NCBI GenBank assembly: GCA_009827205.1
Contig: WUAK01000111.1
Coordinates: 1 to 8,574, forward strand
Direction: 5' to 3'
DNA: 8,574 bases
Origin: Phycisphaeraceae bacterium
GTDB lineage: Bacteria; Planctomycetota; Phycisphaerae; Phycisphaerales; UBA1924
Under the pieces are notes generated by a model, which saw only the letters and a list, made by a program, of their open reading frames with translations, did not search any database and was not told the origin of the DNA. The position numbers and the translations under genes were made by a program. Below, piece after piece: positions 4,065 to 8,574 of the stretch; the stretch's first letter is position 1, and each line of letters starts with the position of its first letter.

Positions 4065-6974
4065 ATGCGCAACACCAAACCAATCGAGCGGAACGAGAAC
4101 GACCTCCGCGCGGAGGCTTCGGTGCAGGCGAATAAGGGTGGGGGAATCAAGGCGTGGCTCTACGCGCACCGCAAGGGCGTGTCGAGCGTGCTGGCGATGA
4201 TGATGGCGATCCTCGTCGGGTCTCTGGCCGTTGCTATGGGAACGGTCACGCAGGGGAACCTGCGCAACTCGGCGACGCATCTGCACGTTATGCGCGCGAT
4301 GCAGGCCGCCGAAACCGGGATGAGAGTCGCCGAGCTCAGACTCGAAGAAGCATCCAAGCGATTCGTTGTCGAGCGAGGCGAAGTCGATCTCCAGTTGGGA
4401 CAGCGGCTCTGGCAGGGCACATACTCCGGCGCCGACGGCGAAGTGCTTGTCGTGCCCTCGATCAGCGGCCACGACGAGCCCGGTTCGCCCGCGGGCATCG
4501 CAGAGGCCCTGTTCTACCGCCACGGAGCTGACACAAACACAGTTGACGTCGGGTTCGGTACTGACGTTGTGATGGGCTCGGCACCAGCGGGCACGGACAT
4601 GGACGAGTATCAGGCCGAGGGCTGGGTGACCGCGCCCGCGATCGCTCTACGCTCACAGTCAGGTGCTCACGATCTTCCGACTGCGTTTCAGATTACGTAC
4701 GCGCCGCTTGCGAACGGCACGGATGTCCGCGTCTTCGTGACCGGCTATGACTTTGACCCGACAAGACCGGGCAGACCCCTGACGCGCGTAATCAGCAAGG
4801 ATTTCCGCGTTCGCAAGGTTGTTGATACGGCGATCGTGAGCCAGAGCCGAATCCTGATTGGCAAGAACGTCCACATCGAGGGCGATCTGGGCACAAGGTT
4901 TGATGACCTTGATACTGAGAACGGCAACCCGGTCACGATCCGCTCCGACTTTGCGGGTTTGGATGGCGTCTTGGACAACAAGATCGGAGATCTGTACGCC
5001 AATCTCGCGCTGCACGACGTTGACGGCGACAACCGGCTCCGCGTCGGGCACCCGCTCGAAGGGATTGGCCTGAACCAGGACGGCGACCCTGACGGCGATC
5101 CCATGGACGACGTCGATTACGACGGCGATGGTGACGGTGACGGCGCATTCAGCGATGTCACAGGCGATGGTTACGTCGATGAGTTCGACCTGTTCATCAA
5201 TCACTTCGACGAGGACGGCGACGGCAAAATCACGATCGGCGGCTGGCCAGCGATCGGGACCGATGCCGAACTGCGTACGCCCGAGTTTACGAACGCCGAC
5301 GGCGATCCCATCGATGTGGATCTGGTCTACATGATCGATTCGTCGAGCCCAGACCGCAACAAGAACGGCGTTTCAGGCTATTACGACAGCAACGGCAACG
5401 GCATCTGGGATCCAGGGAGCGAGGACGCGGCCGACTACGACGCCACGCACGATACCTGGGCTGATCAGCAGCTCGGCTATCGCGACGGGTTCATCGATTA
5501 CAAGGACAAGTATGTCAAGGTCGACGGCCGTCTGGTCTTCCAGGTCGCCGCGAGCGACTGGGCTGCGGCGCAGGGCAACATCTACGACGCCATCGAGGGG
5601 TCAATCCGCCCAGGAACTGGCAACTCGCCTGTCGAGTTCGAGGCTTCAGAGGATCTGCTGCCAGACATCGATGCGGATAGCTTCAGTGAGACACAGAACG
5701 CTCTGTACGCAGCTGCAGACGGCGCCGATTTCTGGGTGCAGGTCGCTCAGAACCTGGGTGTGAGCGTTGGTGCGTTGGATGGTTATGTCGAAGCCGGACT
5801 CGATCCGGACGCGCCGCAGTTCGAGCGCTTGGACGGGGACGCCGATGAGGACGGCTTGCCCGACAACTTCATCACTGCGCACTGGGAGAAGATGCCATTC
5901 AACTCCCCGGCGCAGGCGGATTGGTACTACCGCCCCGTGTTCAGGAACATGGTCTTCCGTAACGTCATCATCCCTGTTGGTGTCAACGGTCTCTTCGAGA
6001 ACTGCACCATGGTCGGCGTGACTCGCATCGAGAGCTACGCAGACAACGATCACATCAACTGGGCGCTGTACGGTGCACTTGAGGGTGACGGCGTGCTGCC
6101 GCCATCTCCGAAGGATGATCCGCTCGACAAGAGTGACTTCGACCGTTACACGACGGGTGTTGTCACCGACGGCCCATCGAACTACGACGACTTCCCAGAT
6201 CCGCCCGTGATCGATGGTGTCGTCCGTACGGGTGCCGAGCGTGACACCAAGAACTGGTCAAACAACGTTCGGTTCCACGACACGCTGTTCGTTGGGTCGC
6301 TGATCTCTGATGTCCCCGGGACCTACACGCACCTGCGTAACAAGATCCAGCTGACAGGCGCATGCAGGTTCACCAACGAGCACCCGAGTGAGCCGAACAA
6401 CACTGAGTTGAACCCAGACGAGGACGATCTGGATGAGATCGCCAAAAGCTCGCTGATGACACCGAACTACTCGGTGGATATCGGGACGTTCAACAGCCCG
6501 CCCGAGCAGAACGTCGCACTGCGTGGCGCAGTGGTTGCCGGTGTTCTGGATATTCGCGGCAACGCGAGCATCGATGGTGCGCTGCTGCTGACCTTTGATC
6601 CAATCCTGGGCACGAGCCCGCTGGTTGACACGTTCGGTGTGCCTCTGGGTAACCCTTCAGACTTCAACGCCTCGATCGGTTACTTTGGAGCCGAGGACGG
6701 CGACGCCGAGTCACTGGACCCGGCAGACTTGCCGATCGTTGATGGTGAACGCATCGTTGGATGGGATCTCAACGGCGATGGCCTTGCCGACCTCGGCCCG
6801 GACACGCCCCCGAGTGCTGATCAGATCGCAGCCGGCGCAACCGCAGTCCCGTTCTACGGGTACGGCCGGATCAACCTGCGCTTCAACCCAGACATGGTCA
6901 TGCCCGACGGGCTGATGTTGCCTCTGTCGACACAGGTCCTGTCTGATACATACCGAGAAGGGACACGCCGATGA
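4065..6974 (+). CDS. Giant PilX/GspK-like minor pilin with multiple calcium-binding-type loops
   Basis: The protein has 969 residues, whereas PilX proteins are usually about 160-200 and GspK about 320. The N-terminus fits a class III signal: a polar leader to RKG (36-38), a hydrophobic segment 39-59 (VSSVLAMMMAILVGSLAVAMG), then QGNLRNSATHLHVMRAMQAAETGMRVAE. This last is the PilX_N-type helix ending in 'QAAExGxRxAE'. Glu5 of the mature pilin is replaced by Leu (L43), as in GspK. The remaining roughly 880 residues should be extracytoplasmic. They carry Asp/Asn-Gly loops at D318 (DVDGD), 353-360 (DGDGDGDG), 364-375 (DVTGDGYVDEFD, an EF-hand/dockerin-type loop), 382-390 (DEDGDGKIT), 430-435 and 441-449 (DSNGNGIWD), 592-600 (DADEDGLPD) and 901-909 (DLNGDGLAD). 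Beta-strand-rich stretches occur near 263-275, 626-658, 736-749 and 818-845, suggesting a bactofilin- or beta-helix-like fold. It overlaps the next gene by ATGA. Likely role, by inference: tip or surface-binding subunit of the pilus. The large domain itself is not recognised. Confidence 0.75.
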   Translation: MRNTKPIERNENDLRAEASVQANKGGGIKAWLYAHRKGVSSVLAMMMAILVGSLAVAMGTVTQGNLRNSATHLHVMRAMQAAETGMRVAELRLEEASKRFVVERGEVDLQLGQRLWQGTYSGADGEVLVVPSISGHDEPGSPAGIAEALFYRHGADTNTVDVGFGTDVVMGSAPAGTDMDEYQAEGWVTAPAIALRSQSGAHDLPTAFQITYAPLANGTDVRVFVTGYDFDPTRPGRPLTRVISKDFRVRKVVDTAIVSQSRILIGKNVHIEGDLGTRFDDLDTENGNPVTIRSDFAGLDGVLDNKIGDLYANLALHDVDGDNRLRVGHPLEGIGLNQDGDPDGDPMDDVDYDGDGDGDGAFSDVTGDGYVDEFDLFINHFDEDGDGKITIGGWPAIGTDAELRTPEFTNADGDPIDVDLVYMIDSSSPDRNKNGVSGYYDSNGNGIWDPGSEDAADYDATHDTWADQQLGYRDGFIDYKDKYVKVDGRLVFQVAASDWAAAQGNIYDAIEGSIRPGTGNSPVEFEASEDLLPDIDADSFSETQNALYAAADGADFWVQVAQNLGVSVGALDGYVEAGLDPDAPQFERLDGDADEDGLPDNFITAHWEKMPFNSPAQADWYYRPVFRNMVFRNVIIPVGVNGLFENCTMVGVTRIESYADNDHINWALYGALEGDGVLPPSPKDDPLDKSDFDRYTTGVVTDGPSNYDDFPDPPVIDGVVRTGAERDTKNWSNNVRFHDTLFVGSLISDVPGTYTHLRNKIQLTGACRFTNEHPSEPNNTELNPDEDDLDEIAKSSLMTPNYSVDIGTFNSPPEQNVALRGAVVAGVLDIRGNASIDGALLLTFDPILGTSPLVDTFGVPLGNPSDFNASIGYFGAEDGDAESLDPADLPIVDGERIVGWDLNGDGLADLGPDTPPSADQIAAGATAVPFYGYGRINLRFNPDMVMPDGLMLPLSTQVLSDTYREGTRR
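5016..5243 (+). other. Asp/Gly-rich calcium-loop region inside the large pilin-like protein
   Basis: This encodes residues 318-393. It starts with DVDGD and NQDGDPDGDP, passes through a DG run at 353-360, and ends in two adjacent loops, D364-D375 and D382-G393. The first fits the 12-residue EF-hand pattern at positions 1, 3, 5, 6, 8, 9 and 12 (D, T, D, G, V, D, D). The second fits positions 1-8 but has Gly at position 12. They are linked by LFINHF, an alternation resembling dockerin-type F-hands. At the DNA level this gives repeated GACGGCGA-type octamers, explained by the code rather than by a separate repeat. Confidence 0.65.
6958..6963 (+). promoter_or_regulatory. Ribosome binding site of the PilW/GspJ-like gene, inside the preceding gene
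   Basis: AAGGGA lies 7 bases before ATG 6971 and within the last codons of the large pilin-like gene. With the ATGA overlap it suggests translational coupling. Confidence 0.65.
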
Positions 6975-7594
6975 AAAGGCGCACACGCACGCCCCGTCGC
7001 CGGGGCTTCAGCATGGTCGAGCTCTTGCTCGCGTTGGCGATCGTCAGCATGGTGCTTACCAGCGCGATGGTCGCACTCGACGCGGCTTTCAAGGGGTACC
7101 GTGCGACGACAGACTCGGCATCGACCCACGTTGTCAGCAGGATCGTCATGCACCGTGTTGTTGCGATGATTCGAACGGGCAAAGAGTTTGGGCCCTTCCC
7201 GAGCGATGTGCTCGATTCGTCTCAGAACCCGATCGAGACCGACTTCATCGAGTTCGTGAGCTTCGAAGACACCGACGAGGATGTACGCGAGGTGACGCGC
7301 ATCGAATTCCGCGAAGCAGGCGACGGCGAGGACTTCGGTGCTGTCTGGTTCGTGCTCTTCAGGTTCGAGGACGGCATCCAGACGGGAGACCCGGTTGAAG
7401 CCCGGATGATCCCAAATGTCGAGGACGCGACATTCACGCTCGAGTATGACGTTGGACCAAGGCTCGAACGCGCGACGATCGACCTGCTTATCCGTCCGAA
7501 TGACGATCTGGATCCAATCGGTGTTGAGGCTCGTAATGAGAACAACACCGAACCGATCAGGCTGGTCGGGTCGGCCACGCCTCGCAGGTTCTAA
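6971..7594 (+). CDS. Minor type IV prepilin, PilW/GspJ-like
   Basis: This 207-residue protein has a short, very basic leader MKRRTRTPRRRG (1-12), then FSMVELLLALAIVSMVLTSAMVALDAAFKGY. Prepilin peptidase would cut G12|F13, and Glu is kept at mature position 5 (E17). The 'GFSMVELLLALAI' helix, the small-residue-rich continuation and the length match PilW/GspJ minor pilins, which form the tip-initiation complex with PilV/GspI and PilX/GspK partners. The C-terminal part has alternating strands (EFVSF, RIEFREAG, AVWFVLFRF, FTLEYDV, ATIDLLIRP) and is acidic, with EDTDEDV. It overlaps the large pilin-like gene by ATGA and ends the operon. Its last four bases overlap the end of the convergent nnrD gene. 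The prepilin class is certain; the assignment to W/J is from length and N-terminus only. Confidence 0.82.
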   Translation: MKRRTRTPRRRGFSMVELLLALAIVSMVLTSAMVALDAAFKGYRATTDSASTHVVSRIVMHRVVAMIRTGKEFGPFPSDVLDSSQNPIETDFIEFVSFEDTDEDVREVTRIEFREAGDGEDFGAVWFVLFRFEDGIQTGDPVEARMIPNVEDATFTLEYDVGPRLERATIDLLIRPNDDLDPIGVEARNENNTEPIRLVGSATPRRF

Positions 7595-8496
7595 CGTAAC
7601 TCAGCGAGGACCGCTGGTAATTCGTCTGCGAGTTCGCACGCGAGCATGCCAGCGTCCGCACGGTGTGATGCCGCCCACCTCTCGCCCGCCAGGGCGTGCG
7701 CGTGAACTGCTATGCGAGAAGAGTCATACATAGAGATACTGTGATCGCGAACCTGAGCAATGAGGGAGGCGATCAAGCCTGCCAGAACATCGCCGGTACC
7801 AGCTGTGCCCATACACGGATGTCCATGCTCGCATATCCAGCTCTTTGTTCCATCGGAAATGACTGTGCCGGCGCCCTTGAGCACAACCACGCAACCAAGA
7901 CTCTTTGCGAGTGCCGCGGCGGCTTCAGGGCGTTCGGCCTTGTTGTTGCCGTCCAAGGCGATCCCTCGGTCTTTCGCGAGCCTTGCGAACTCACCTGGGT
8001 GAGGTGTCAGAATACATCGAGAGAGGTCGAGCTTTGCCAGCAGCCCTCCAGATACGAGCGCGTTGAGTCCGTCTGCGTCGACGACCGTCGGTAGCCCGAT
8101 CGCGATGCACTCTGAGACACACTGTGCGATCGGATGCCGCCGCGTCCGATCAGCCCCCATGCCCGGACCCACAACGAGTGCATCTGAGTTCTGAATCAGG
8201 TCAAGCGATGCCTCTGTCAGTGCGGCGTTACCGTGTTCATCTGTGTCGAGCCCGATACCTGTTGCCGACGGGGTTTGCGAGAGAGCGGTTGTCAGTATCT
8301 GCACAGGCATCGCGAGTCTTGCGAGGCCGCAACCGCCTCGAAGAGCCGCTTGCGCGGCAAGAGCTGGTGCACCAATCATCGGTGTGTCTGCACGGGCGCA
8401 ACCACCCACGATGCAGACCGTTCCGAACGTGCCCTTGTGACCTGCAGGGTCACGTAAGGGGAGCGCGGGCAGGGCGGTTGTGTCAATCTCACTCAC
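7591..8496 (-). CDS. nnrD: ADP-dependent NAD(P)H-hydrate dehydratase
   Basis: This 301-residue cytoplasmic enzyme belongs to the ribokinase-like YjeF C-terminal family. It uses ADP to dehydrate damaged S-NAD(P)HX back to NAD(P)H. Motifs in order: LPLRDPAGHKGTFGTVCIVGG (12-32), the helix LAAQAALRGGCGLARLAMP (46-64), VVGPGMG (108-114), VDADGLNAL (139-147), LTPHPGEFARL (163-173), VVLKGAGTVI (204-213) and GTAGTGDVLAGLIASL (230-245, catalytic D236 in GTGD). Only the dehydratase domain is present. The NnrE epimerase domain often fused in front is absent, and since LPALPLRD is the usual opening, nothing seems missing. The start is GTG at 8496, overlapping the TGA of the upstream minus-strand gene (GTGA), which suggests coupled translation; the ribosome site is weak. 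It is convergent with the pilin operon, with 3' ends overlapping by 4 bases (TAG against TAA). Confidence 0.93.
   Translation of the reverse strand: MSEIDTTALPALPLRDPAGHKGTFGTVCIVGGCARADTPMIGAPALAAQAALRGGCGLARLAMPVQILTTALSQTPSATGIGLDTDEHGNAALTEASLDLIQNSDALVVGPGMGADRTRRHPIAQCVSECIAIGLPTVVDADGLNALVSGGLLAKLDLSRCILTPHPGEFARLAKDRGIALDGNNKAERPEAAAALAKSLGCVVVLKGAGTVISDGTKSWICEHGHPCMGTAGTGDVLAGLIASLIAQVRDHSISMYDSSRIAVHAHALAGERWAASHRADAGMLACELADELPAVLAELR
7602..7616 (+). terminator. Possible weak hairpin just after the pilin operon
   Basis: CAGCG (7602-7606) pairs with CGCTG (7612-7616) around a 5-base loop, 7 bases after the TAA of the PilW-like gene. There is no run of T after it, and the sequence also codes for the end of nnrD. 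It could slow transcription but is not a convincing intrinsic terminator. Confidence 0.25.
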
Positions 8497-8574
8497 TTGG
8501 CTTCAACAACCTCGATCTCGAGTCTTCCGAGCAGCGGGACAAGCGTGATCATGGAGTTTGTACTGTCGTCGTCG
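8493..8574 (-). CDS. C-terminal end of an unidentified minus-strand gene (partial)
   Basis: On the minus strand, the frame ending in TGA at 8495-8493 is open from the window edge. It encodes 26 residues: DDDSTNSMITLVPLLGRLEI, then EVVEAK. The stop overlaps the GTG start of nnrD by GTGA, a typical operon junction. This, and the stops in the other two minus frames of this stretch, are the reasons to call it. The tail is too short to assign a function. Confidence 0.5.
   Translation of the reverse strand, partial: DDDSTNSMITLVPLLGRLEIEVVEAK

Noticed and set aside
4659..5204. 181-codon minus-strand open frame opposite the large pilin-like gene
   Set aside because: It is a mirror of the Asp/Gly-rich plus-strand codons (GAC/GTC become Val/Asp-rich text), has no recognisable motif, and lies inside a well-supported gene.
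5073..5240. DNA tandem repeat or CRISPR-like array (repeated GACGGCGA octamers)
   Set aside because: Spacing is irregular and always in the reading frame; the repeats follow from Asp-Gly codons in calcium loops.
5154..5243. Cellulosome dockerin as evidence for plant-fibre degradation
   Set aside because: No cohesin, scaffoldin or glycoside hydrolase is nearby, and dockerin-like loops are common in unrelated surface proteins.

Overview
The window is about 60% G+C with tightly packed genes. It reads like a chromosomal segment of a bacterium, probably Planctomycetota and perhaps Phycisphaerae-like. That placement is inference. It rests on the PurS-like N-terminus typical of long PurL proteins, on several non-ATG starts, and on large acidic pilin-like proteins with dockerin or EF-hand style calcium loops. 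No sequence search was possible.

Left edge (1-321): the 5' end of a minus-strand purine gene (PurL/PurS type) leaves the window. It is divergent, across an 86-base gap, from a plus-strand ribonuclease HI gene that starts with TTG behind a strong ribosome binding site. A 167-base gap (793-959) follows, containing an 8-base inverted repeat but no gene.

Centre (960-7594): five plus-strand genes look like one type IV pilus / type II secretion-related operon. They are a PilT-type ATPase, a PilC/GspF inner-membrane platform protein, a PilV/GspI-like minor prepilin, a 969-residue PilX/GspK-like protein, and a PilW/GspJ-like minor prepilin. Gaps are at most 67 bases, and the last two genes overlap by ATGA. 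The three pilin-like genes match the composition of a pilus-tip initiation complex. The unusual member is the large one. It has a short PilX-like N-terminal helix lacking Glu5. About 880 extracytoplasmic residues follow, holding several Asp/Asn-Gly calcium-binding-type loops, including an adjacent EF-hand/dockerin-like pair, and repeated beta-strand-like segments. No pilB extension ATPase, major pilin, pilM-Q or pilY1 is present in the window.

Right edge (7591-8574): a minus-strand ADP-dependent NAD(P)H-hydrate dehydratase (nnrD) converges on the pilin operon with a 4-base overlap of the 3' ends. Its GTG start overlaps the TGA of another minus-strand gene, of which only the last 26 codons are visible. 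No RNA genes, insertion sequences, CRISPR arrays or phage genes were seen.
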